Part shown: piece by piece, positions 14,475 through 19,960 of the stretch | How positions within the stretch are numbered: the first letter of the stretch is position 1 | How the letters are laid out: each line of letters begins with the position of its first letter | Assembly: GCA_030691295.1 (NCBI GenBank) | Contig: JAUYEQ010000221.1 | Coordinates: forward strand, 1 to 19,960 | Direction of reading: 5' to 3' | Source of the DNA: Bacteroidota bacterium | Lineage (GTDB): Bacteria > Bacteroidota > Bacteroidia > Bacteroidales > Prolixibacteraceae | Length of the DNA stretch: 19,960 bases | Notes under the pieces: generated by a model | What the model was told of the DNA's origin: nothing | Databases searched by the model: none | Seen by the model: the letters and a program-made list of their open reading frames with translations, nothing else | Position numbers and translations under genes: made by a program

Positions 14475-14506
14475 AAAAAAAAAAGGATGGCCCCAACCAT
14501 CCTTTT
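14475..14506 (-). terminator. Terminator of small RNA copy 2
   Basis: A perfect 10-bp stem AAAAGGATGG / CCATCCTTTT (14506-14497 with 14490-14481 on the minus strand), loop TTGGGG, and a U tract to 14475. The plus strand has only four T after the stem, so the minus direction is favoured. Confidence 0.75.
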
Positions 14507-14567
14507 CGTACCTAACCAAACCTATTTCTATGAAAAAAAACTAATGCTCTATTGCTTATCTTTAACT
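14475..14567 (-). ncRNA. Predicted small RNA, copy 2 of a paralogous pair
   Basis: Same architecture as copy 1: -7 box TATATTTG (14581-14574), about 60 nt of RNA, an internal run of eight U followed by CATAGAAATAGGTTTGGTTAG, then a hairpin and ten consecutive U (including stem positions). Predicted length is about 93 nt. The two -7 boxes lie 191 nt apart. It is upstream of and antisense to the ppdK leader side, but does not overlap ppdK. Expression evidence is lacking. Confidence 0.52.
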
Positions 14568-14573
14568 ACGATA

Positions 14574-14654
14574 CAAATATAGTGTGGCAATCAGTTAACT
14601 TCTATCAAAGATCGTTAAGGATTGTTAAGATTTTAATGAATTAAAGTTTGTTAA
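14574..14654 (-). promoter_or_regulatory. Promoter and TTAAC site array of small RNA copy 2
   Basis: Minus-strand -7 box TATATTTG (14581-14574), 12-nt spacer, GTTAAC (14599-14594), then further TTAAC sites whose plus-strand GTTAA starts are 14614, 14624 and 14650. Spacings of 20 and 10 put three of the sites on one helix face. Confidence 0.5.
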
Positions 14655-14678
14655 GTTTTTTTGCTTCATCAATGAATG

Positions 14679-14686
14679 TATATTTG
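14679..14686 (+). promoter_or_regulatory. -7 promoter box for ppdK
   Basis: TATATTTG is an exact TAnnTTTG match. It predicts transcription from about 14693 and a 5' UTR of about 158 nt. That UTR contains a weak stem TTCGTT/AACGAA (14722-14727 with 14742-14747) and is otherwise AT-rich. No -33 TTTG lies at the standard distance. Confidence 0.45.
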
Positions 14687-14850
14687 TATTCGGTAGCGAT
14701 GCAAAACAATTTGAAATCTTATTCGTTTGCGTAGGAGGTTCAACGAAACCCAAAAAGTAAATAACTAAAAATTTCAACAAACAGAAAATTCTATTTTTAC
14801 TCAATTACAGCTAACAAATTTAATATCAATAATTTATAAATTTTAAATCT

Positions 14851-17574
14851 ATGACAAAGTACGTTTACACGTTTGGAAATGGTGCAGCTGAAGGAAAAGC
14901 TGATATGAAAAACCTGCTTGGGGGCAAAGGCGCCAACCTTGCTGAGATGAACCTGATTGGTGTTCCGGTCCCTCCCGGGTTTACAATCACTACTGAAGTA
15001 TGTGCCATTTACAATAAACTGGGTCGTGAAAAAGTGATCGAACTCCTTAAGGCTGAAGTTGAAGCAGCCATCGCGCAGGTTGAAAGTCAAACCGGAGGAA
15101 AATTCGGTGATGCTTCAAATCCGCTTTTGGTTTCGGTACGCTCAGGTGCACGCGCTTCGATGCCGGGTATGATGGATACCATCCTGAATCTCGGACTGAA
15201 CGACACAGTGGTGGAAGGCATGGCCAAAAAAACCGGTAATCCGCGTTTTGTTTGGGATAGCTACCGCCGTTTTATCCAGATGTACGGTGATGTTGTTCTC
15301 GACTTGAAACCAACATCTAAAACCGACATCGATCCGTTCGAAGAAATTCTGGAAGAATTAAAACACGAAAAAGGTGTTATCAACGACAACGAACTATCAG
15401 TTGATGCCCTGAAAGAATTGGTAACAAAATTCAAAGCTGCGGTTAAAATCAAAACCGGTCACGATTTTCCTGAAGACTCATACGAACAGCTATGGGGCGC
15501 CGTTAGCGCAGTATTCAACAGCTGGATGAACGACCGCGCCATTTATTACCGCCAGTTAAACCAGATTCCAGAAGAATGGGGAACAGCAGTGAACGTGCAG
15601 GCAATGGTATTCGGTAATATGGGCCTTTCATCAGGAACAGGCGTTTGCTTTAGCCGTGATGCCGGAACCGGAGAAAATATTTTCAACGGTGAATACCTGA
15701 TCAATGCACAGGGCGAAGATGTTGTAGCCGGTATTCGTACTCCACAGCAAATTACGCTGGAAGGTTCAAAACGCTGGGCTGTATTGGCCGGTGTTACTGA
15801 AGAAGACCGTGCCGCCAATTATCCTTCACTCGAAGAAGCAATGCCGCAGATGTACCAGGAATTGTTCACCATTCAGAAGAAACTTGATACTTACTTCAAG
15901 GACATGCAGGATATGGAGTTCACCATTCAGGAAGGTAAAATGTGGATGCTGCAGACCCGCAACGGAAAACGTACCGGCGCTGCAATGGTGCAAATTGCCA
16001 TCGACATGCTGAAAGAAGGTTTACTCGACGAAAAAACTGCCTTACTCCGCGTTGAACCCAATAAATTAGACGAACTTTTACACCCTGTTTTCGATAAAAA
16101 AGCGATTAAAGCGGCCAAAGTTTTGGCAAAAGGTTTACCTGCCTCTCCGGGAGCAGCAACCGGCCAGATTGTTTTCTTTGCCGACGAGGCTGAAGAATGG
16201 GTGGCACAAGGCAAAAACGTAGTTCTGGTGCGTATTGAAACTTCTCCTGAAGACCTTCGCGGAATGAACGTTGCCAAAGGTATTTTAACTGCCCGTGGCG
16301 GTATGACTTCACACGCTGCCGTTGTTGCACGTGGAATGGGCAAATGCTGCGTTTCGGGTGCTGGTGCTTTGCAGATTAATTACAAACAGCGCACCATGAC
16401 TGTTGGCGGAAAAGCTTTTCAGGAAGGCGATTTTATCTCGCTGAACGGAACAACCGGCGAAGTATATGAAGGCAAAATTGCTACCATCGATCCTGAACTG
16501 AGCGGTTACTTTGGAGAACTGATGGAAATCGCTGATAAATACAAACGGATGTCGGTCCGTACCAATGCAGATACACCAAAAGATGCACAGATTGCCCGCA
16601 ATTTCGGAGCTCAGGGAATTGGCCTTACCCGTACAGAACACATGTTCTTCGAAGGCGACCGCATCAAAGCAATGCGCGAAATGATTTTGGCCGACGATGT
16701 TGCCGGACGCGAAAAAGCGCTCGAAAAACTGTTGCCAATGCAGCGCAGCGACTTCGAAGGTATTTTTGAAGCAATGGCCGGTTACGGTGTGACCATTCGT
16801 TTGCTCGATCCGCCATTGCACGAATTTGTTCCTCACGAAGAAGCCAACCAGCTTGTTATGGCCAAAGAAATGGGCATTTCTGTTGAACAGGTAAAACACA
16901 AAGTAGAATCGCTGCACGAGTTTAACCCAATGTTGGGTCACCGTGGCTGCCGTTTGGGTATTACTTATCCTGAAATTACAGCCATGCAGGCCCGCGCGAT
17001 CATCGAAGCTGCAATGAACCTGAAAGCAAAAGGTATTGACGCACGTCCTGAAATCATGGTTCCATTGGTTGGTACTGTTGCCGAATTGAAAAACCAGACT
17101 GAAATCATCCGTAGTGTTGCCGAAAAGGTATTTGCTGAAGTGGGCGACCGCATCGACTACCAGGTAGGTACCATGATTGAAATTCCACGTGCTGCCTTAA
17201 CAGCCGACCATATTGCCGCCGAAGCCGATTTCTTCTCGTTCGGAACCAACGATTTAACCCAGATGACTTTGGGTTATTCGCGCGACGATGCCGGTAAATT
17301 CTTACCAGACTATCTGAACCGCGGTATCCTGAAACAAGACCCATTCCAGGTGATTGACCAAAACGGTGTTGGACTTTTAATGGAAATTGGTGTAACCCGT
17401 GGAAGAATGAACAAACCGAACCTGAAAATTGGTATTTGTGGCGAGCATGGCGGCGAACCAAGTTCGGTTGAATTCTGCGACAAATTGGGAATGAACTACG
17501 TAAGCTGTTCACCTTACCGCGTGCCGATTGCACGTTTGGCAGCAGCTCAGGCTAATATCAGACACAGTAAGTAA
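14851..17574 (+). CDS. ppdK: Pyruvate, phosphate dikinase
   Basis: Interconverts pyruvate, ATP and phosphate with PEP, AMP and pyrophosphate, serving glycolysis or gluconeogenesis in the cytoplasm. At 907 residues it matches the family. The N-terminal ATP-grasp domain begins with the [10 protein letters not shown] motif, followed by [11 protein letters not shown] and [20 protein letters not shown]. The swivelling phosphohistidine domain carries H488 in [15 protein letters not shown]. The C-terminal PEP/pyruvate TIM barrel shows [26 protein letters not shown] and the catalytic C863 in [10 protein letters not shown]. The ATG at 14851 follows a ~160-nt leader. It appears monocistronic; repeats and a terminator follow. 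Codon use is smooth and no defects were seen. Confidence 0.98.
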   Translation: MTKYVYTFGNGAAEGKADMKNLLGGKGANLAEMNLIGVPVPPGFTITTEVCAIYNKLGREKVIELLKAEVEAAIAQVESQTGGKFGDASNPLLVSVRSGARASMPGMMDTILNLGLNDTVVEGMAKKTGNPRFVWDSYRRFIQMYGDVVLDLKPTSKTDIDPFEEILEELKHEKGVINDNELSVDALKELVTKFKAAVKIKTGHDFPEDSYEQLWGAVSAVFNSWMNDRAIYYRQLNQIPEEWGTAVNVQAMVFGNMGLSSGTGVCFSRDAGTGENIFNGEYLINAQGEDVVAGIRTPQQITLEGSKRWAVLAGVTEEDRAANYPSLEEAMPQMYQELFTIQKKLDTYFKDMQDMEFTIQEGKMWMLQTRNGKRTGAAMVQIAIDMLKEGLLDEKTALLRVEPNKLDELLHPVFDKKAIKAAKVLAKGLPASPGAATGQIVFFADEAEEWVAQGKNVVLVRIETSPEDLRGMNVAKGILTARGGMTSHAAVVARGMGKCCVSGAGALQINYKQRTMTVGGKAFQEGDFISLNGTTGEVYEGKIATIDPELSGYFGELMEIADKYKRMSVRTNADTPKDAQIARNFGAQGIGLTRTEHMFFEGDRIKAMREMILADDVAGREKALEKLLPMQRSDFEGIFEAMAGYGVTIRLLDPPLHEFVPHEEANQLVMAKEMGISVEQVKHKVESLHEFNPMLGHRGCRLGITYPEITAMQARAIIEAAMNLKAKGIDARPEIMVPLVGTVAELKNQTEIIRSVAEKVFAEVGDRIDYQVGTMIEIPRAALTADHIAAEADFFSFGTNDLTQMTLGYSRDDAGKFLPDYLNRGILKQDPFQVIDQNGVGLLMEIGVTRGRMNKPNLKIGICGEHGGEPSSVEFCDKLGMNYVSCSPYRVPIARLAAAQANIRHSK

Positions 17575-17578
17575 AAAG

Positions 17579-17705
17579 TCCGGAGACCGAAGACCGAAGT
17601 CCGGAGACCGGAAGACTCGCTCCCTGAGCGTTCGACTGAGCTCACGCCGAAGTCGCGAAGTGTATCGAAGGGAGCGTATCGAAGGGAGAAGACCGGAGAC
17701 CGGAG
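17579..17705. repeat. Heptanucleotide tandem repeat (WCCGRAG) split by a REP-like element
   Basis: Directly after ppdK come five near-perfect units: TCCGGAG, ACCGAAG, ACCGAAG, TCCGGAG and ACCGGAAG (17579-17614). Two ACCGGAG units (17692-17705) follow, with a palindromic element between the two blocks. The 109-codon open frame across this repeat is not a credible gene. Confidence 0.8.
17617..17689. repeat. REP-like palindromic element inserted in the heptamer repeat
   Basis: CGCTCCCT (17618-17625) is mirrored by AGGGAGCG (17669-17676), enclosing GAGC-rich half-palindromes of the style of extragenic REP sequences. A 14-bp unit starting GTATCGAAGGGAG is tandemly duplicated (17662-17675, 17676-17689). 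GAAGAC occurs at both borders (17611-17616, 17688-17693), as a target duplication would. Confidence 0.55.
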
Positions 17706-17715
17706 TTAAAAATAA

Positions 17716-17754
17716 AAAGGGGAATCATCCGAAAGGGTGGTTCCCTTTTGTTTT
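17716..17754 (+). terminator. Intrinsic terminator with GAAA tetraloop, copy 1
   Basis: A 15-bp stem (17716-17730 with 17735-17749, several G-U pairs) closed by a C-GAAA-G tetraloop, then TTTTGTTTT. It likely ends the ppdK transcript. It is nearly identical to the hairpin at 19462-19499. Confidence 0.85.
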
Positions 17755-17804
17755 GGCTGAGATATGGGCGTGTAACAAATATTTTTTGAATAAAAATGTA
17801 TATT

Positions 17805-17819
17805 TATTGATATTCAATA
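17805..17819. promoter_or_regulatory. Palindromic operator candidate TATTGA-TAT-TCAATA
   Basis: A perfect inverted repeat of 6 bp with a 3-bp centre, overlapping the -33 element of the DUF2975/HTH operon. The Cro/C1-type regulator encoded in the same operon is the natural candidate for binding it (autoregulation), which is inference. Confidence 0.45.
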
Positions 17820-17836
17820 TATATTTGTTATTTTTG
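17806..17836 (+). promoter_or_regulatory. Promoter of the DUF2975-HTH operon
   Basis: ATTG (17806-17809) with a 19-nt spacer to TATTTTTG (17829-17836), an exact -7 box. A second exact box, TATATTTG, sits at 17820-17827. Expected transcription starts near 17843, 20 nt before the ATG at 17863. Confidence 0.65.
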
Positions 17837-17862
17837 CGATATAACTTAAACATTTAGCAATC

Positions 17863-18399
17863 ATGGAAAAAAGAAACAACTTCGTATTTAAAGCCCTGCA
17901 CATTGTTGCGTGGATCATCTTTGTTGGCTTGAGCATTGAAGCAGGAGGTTTGATAGTCAATTTTATTTTCAGTCTCAACAAACCTGAATTTGTCCAAAAC
18001 CTATATCAAAAGTTGGACTTAAGTCAAATGTATAATCTTAATGAATGGGTGTTTTTCGGTGTGTATGGTTTTATCCTGATCATCGCGATTTTGAAAGCAC
18101 ACCTATTTTATATTGTCATCCTGCTAATTAGCAAACTGAATTTGTTAAAACCATTCAACAACGATGTTGCCGGTCGGATTAAAAATATTAGTTACTACAC
18201 GCTTTCCATTGGACTCATCAGTTACATGGCTCAACAAACTACCAAAAATTTACCGCATTATGGATTTGAAATCGACATCCTAAACCAGTTTTGGGCCGAC
18301 AGTCAGGCATGGATTTTAATGGCTGCTGTTATCTATGTTATTGCGACTATTTTTTCAAGAGGAGTTGAAATCCAGAACGAAAACGATTTAACTGTTTAA
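17863..18399 (+). CDS. DUF2975 family membrane protein
   Basis: A 178-residue integral membrane protein of unknown function. Four hydrophobic segments are visible: ~12-35 (LHIVAWIIFVGLSIEAGGLIV), ~62-90 (WVFFGVYGFILIIAILKAH and on), ~112-125 (ISYYTLSIGLISYM) and ~150-165 (AWILMAAVIYVIATIF). It ends in a short charged cytoplasmic tail. The family is typically followed by a small YozG-like HTH protein, as here after only 3 nt, so the pair probably works together, perhaps as a membrane protein modulating its regulator. The operon has its own promoter and operator-like palindrome. Confidence 0.85.
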   Translation: MEKRNNFVFKALHIVAWIIFVGLSIEAGGLIVNFIFSLNKPEFVQNLYQKLDLSQMYNLNEWVFFGVYGFILIIAILKAHLFYIVILLISKLNLLKPFNNDVAGRIKNISYYTLSIGLISYMAQQTTKNLPHYGFEIDILNQFWADSQAWILMAAVIYVIATIFSRGVEIQNENDLTV

Positions 18400-18402
18400 G
18401 CC

Positions 18403-18630
18403 ATGCCAATAATTGTAAACTTAGATGTAATGATGGCAAAGCGAAAGATGTCATTGAACGAGCTTTCAGAAAAAGTTGAATTAACTTTGTCTAATCTTTC
18501 TATTTTAAAAACCGGAAAAGCAAAAGCAATCAGGTTTACCACCCTGGAAGCTATTTGTAATGCTTTGGACTGTCAGCCGGGTGACATTCTGGAATACAAG
18601 GAAGATGAGAAAACAACAACGAACTACTAA
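18403..18630 (+). CDS. YozG-like Cro/C1-type helix-turn-helix regulator
   Basis: A 75-residue DNA-binding protein made almost entirely of one XRE-type HTH. Recognisable phrases are MPIIVNLDVMMAKRKMSLNE, LSEKVELTLSNLSILKTGKA and IRFTTLEAICNALDCQPGDILEY. It starts 3 nt after the DUF2975 stop codon, so translation is probably coupled. It is a candidate ligand for the palindrome at 17805-17819. The family call is strong; the regulatory target is inferred. Confidence 0.92.
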   Translation: MPIIVNLDVMMAKRKMSLNELSEKVELTLSNLSILKTGKAKAIRFTTLEAICNALDCQPGDILEYKEDEKTTTNY

Positions 18631-18644
18631 AACGGCAAACATAT

Positions 18645-19037
18645 ATGAACGCAGAAATTCAAACATACAACAACAGGCAACCAACGGTTGACAAAGAGGT
18701 TTTAGACTTGCTCGCAACGACAATTGACAGCGAACTGACTGAAGCGGAAAGCAAGATCTGGCACGCGCATCCTGTTTGGTTTTTAGACGGTAACCCAATT
18801 GTTGGTTACAGCAAACAGAAAGCAGGCTTGCGTTTGATGTTTTGGAGCGGAGCAAGTTTTGAAGAAGAAAAATTAAATGTAACCGGCATAAAATTTAAAG
18901 ACGCTTCTGTTTTCTACACTACCGCTGAACAAATCAATACAAATGACCTTGAACGCTGGCTGAAAAAATCAAGAGAAATTCAGTGGGATTATAAAAACAT
19001 AGTGAAAAGAAAAGGTCTGTTGGAAAGGCTGAAATAA
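18645..19037 (+). CDS. DUF1801 domain protein
   Basis: A 130-residue soluble protein of the DUF1801 (YdhG-like) family, a frataxin-like alpha/beta fold whose role is not established. The diagnostic stretch is HAHPVWFLDGNPIVGYSKQK followed by AGLRLMFWSGASFEE. The C-terminus is Lys/Arg-rich. It begins 14 nt after the HTH gene and may be co-transcribed. In my recollection, DUF1801 and DUF2200 genes often travel in small accessory clusters with regulators, which fits the setting here. Confidence 0.82.
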   Translation: MNAEIQTYNNRQPTVDKEVLDLLATTIDSELTEAESKIWHAHPVWFLDGNPIVGYSKQKAGLRLMFWSGASFEEEKLNVTGIKFKDASVFYTTAEQINTNDLERWLKKSREIQWDYKNIVKRKGLLERLK

Positions 19038-19068
19038 TTTGAGATAGTAACGTTAAAAAAATATAGAA

Positions 19069-19434
19069 ATGAATACTTCCGACATTCACAATCAGCGTAT
19101 TGCAAAAATGACTTTCGCCTTGGTCTATCCCATGTATCTGGAAAAAGTGGAGAAGAAAGGCAGAACAAAAGACGAATTGCACCAGGTAATTGAGTGGTTA
19201 ACCGGTTTTGATGAAAAAAAGCTTCAGGAACTCATTGAAGAAAAAGTAAACTTTGAAATATTCTTTCAGAAGGCGACAATCAACCCCAATGCTCAGCTCA
19301 TTACCGGTGTGATTTGTGGGTATAGGGTGGAAGAAATTGAAAATCCGTTAACACAGCAGGTAAGGTATTTGGACAAGTTGGTGGACGAACTGGCGAAAGG
19401 TCGTAAAATGGAGAAGATTTTGCGTGTTGCCTAG
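19069..19434 (+). CDS. DUF2200 family protein
   Basis: A 121-residue soluble protein with strong similarity to DUF2200: IAKMTFALVYPMYLEKVEKK, GRTKDELHQVIEWLTGFDE, LITGVICGYRVEEIENPLTQ and DKLVDELAKGRKMEKILR. Function unknown. The sequence is unusually conserved for a DUF, especially in its C-terminal half. It starts 31 nt after DUF1801 and is the last gene before the copy-2 GAAA terminator, so it probably closes the operon. Confidence 0.9.
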   Translation: MNTSDIHNQRIAKMTFALVYPMYLEKVEKKGRTKDELHQVIEWLTGFDEKKLQELIEEKVNFEIFFQKATINPNAQLITGVICGYRVEEIENPLTQQVRYLDKLVDELAKGRKMEKILRVA

Positions 19435-19461
19435 AGACTAACGAATCTTTAAACGAATACT

Positions 19462-19499
19462 AAAGGGAATGATCCGAAAGGGTTGTTCCCTTTTGTTTT
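19462..19499 (+). terminator. Intrinsic terminator with GAAA tetraloop, copy 2
   Basis: Stem 19462-19475 with 19480-19493, C-GAAA-G loop, then TTTTGTTTT across 19491-19499. Nearly the same sequence as the hairpin at 17716-17754, including the flanking TTTTGTTTTGG. Confidence 0.87.
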
Positions 19500-19854
19500 G
19501 GGTCAAATATGACAGAGATCGTTAACGACTGATTTTTTAACGACTAATGCTGTTCCTTGCCAGCCGCAGGCAGGCGTCCGAAAGATAGTTTTTGCCCTGA
19601 AAAAGGCTTTCGCGCGGACGGTTTTCATTATTGCCTTCATGTCCGTTGCCTAAAGGCAAACGGCAAATGATATCGCAACGAATAAACTGTTTCGCCGATT
19701 GTATCCACCCCACCACCTCCATGTTTTTCCTTTGGTTGAACTAGGTTTTTTATTGGGAGATATTTCCAAAACTGAAAATACACCTTGAAAAGTAAAATAA
19801 GATCGAAGTGAAGGGATGGGTAAAAATGAAATAAGAGTCGAGGATAATGCAATT
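19500..19854. other. Stretch without a recognisable gene
   Basis: Two open frames on the minus strand (19537-19722, 19637-19852) have unnatural composition and no known motif, so they are not called. Some secondary structure is visible: an imperfect palindrome with outer arms CGTCCG / CGGACG (about 19576-19621), and a small stem CCGTTGCC / GGCAAACGG around 19642-19662. A short GC-rich word, GCCAGCCGCAGGCAGGCG, lies near 19560. This could be a decayed repeat; no function is assigned. Confidence 0.4.
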
Positions 19855-19895
19855 TAAAAAGAAGGCTGCCACTTTTTCGATCGAAGGCAGCCTTC
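19855..19895 (-). terminator. Intrinsic terminator of the gene entering from the right (minus strand)
   Basis: A perfect 10-bp stem GAAGGCTGCC / GGCAGCCTTC (19861-19870 with 19886-19895), with a 15-nt loop that contains its own palindrome TTCGATCGAA. On the minus strand it is followed directly by five U (19860-19856). Confidence 0.8.
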
Positions 19896-19902
19896 CTGCT
19901 TT

Positions 19903-19960
19903 TTATAAGCTTTTTAGAAATAAATTGATATTGTTTTCAATTCTGTCCTGGATATTTTCC
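19903..19960 (-). CDS. 3' end of an unidentified minus-strand gene
   Basis: The last 18 codons read ENIQDRIENNINLFLKSL and end with TAA (19905-19903); the rest lies beyond the window. It is supported by the terminator 7 nt downstream of the stop on the same strand. The fragment is amphipathic and too short to assign to a family. Confidence 0.5.
   Translation of the reverse strand, partial: ENIQDRIENNINLFLKSL

Noticed and set aside
14298..14582. 94-codon plus-strand open frame after the permease gene
   Set aside because: It runs through both hairpins and the A-runs of the duplicated RNA cassettes, has low-complexity composition and no recognisable domain.
14722..14754. T-arm-like GGTTCAAC sequence suggesting a tRNA
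   Set aside because: No acceptor, D or anticodon arm can be formed around it.
17528..17857. 109-codon open frame over the ppdK 3' end
   Set aside because: Its middle is translated heptamer repeat and REP-like sequence (Arg/Ser/Gly-rich) and it crosses the ppdK terminator.
19537..19852. Two overlapping minus-strand open frames of 61 and 71 codons
   Set aside because: No start context, motif or plausible composition; the real minus-strand gene ends at 19903, with its terminator lying between that stop and these frames.

Overview
The window looks like a chromosomal segment from a member of the Bacteroidota, probably of the Bacteroidales/Marinilabiliales type. The basis is the lineage-typical gene content (a DUF3127 protein, a Bacteroidota-style LptD, amidase and MCE genes side by side, pyrB-pyrI), the near absence of Shine-Dalgarno sequences, and repeated matches to the Bacteroidota -7 promoter box TAnnTTTG placed at sensible distances from genes. 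Species cannot be named from sequence alone. No phage, integrase, transposase, CRISPR array, tRNA or rRNA was seen.

Layout, left to right. 1-1.2 kb: 3' part of a lipoprotein FKBP-type prolyl isomerase, a strong terminator, then a DUF3127 protein with an SSB-like acidic C-terminal tip, closed by a bidirectional terminator. 1.2-2.8 kb (minus): an orphan REC-PAS-LuxR response regulator, preceded by two diverged tandem copies of a ~150-nt untranslated unit. 2.8-8.1 kb, envelope block: LptD-like outer-membrane LPS assembly protein (minus), and divergently an N-acetylmuramoyl-L-alanine amidase and an MCE/MlaD lipid-transport protein. The last two end in what look like related SPOR-like domains. 8.1-10.5 kb: a very AT-rich spacer (about 18% G+C by hand count over 180 nt), dnaA, a terminator, and an IMPACT/YigZ family protein.

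10.5-12.65 kb: pyrB-pyrI (aspartate transcarbamoylase catalytic and regulatory chains) plus a GAF/fRMsr-like protein in one tight operon. Ahead of pyrB lies a ~215-nt leader with a promoter box, a leader ORF and a perfect intrinsic terminator, which strongly resembles an attenuator. 12.7-14.3 kb: an APC-family amino-acid permease whose promoter sits inside a 10-bp inverted repeat. 14.3-14.65 kb: two paralogous cassettes on the minus strand, each with its own promoter box, conserved TTAAC sites and intrinsic terminator, predicted to make two ~90-nt small RNAs. 14.85-17.6 kb: pyruvate phosphate dikinase.

17.6-19.5 kb, accessory-looking: a heptanucleotide repeat interrupted by a REP-like palindrome, then DUF2975, a YozG-like Cro/C1 HTH regulator, DUF1801 and DUF2200, bracketed by two near-identical GAAA-tetraloop terminators. 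The right edge holds a gene-poor stretch and the last codons of a minus-strand gene with its terminator.

The parts most worth following up are the twin minus-strand RNA cassettes, the pyrB leader, the tandem leader duplication upstream of the response regulator, and the shared C-terminal domain of the amidase and the MCE protein. The core genes are otherwise ordinary housekeeping genes.
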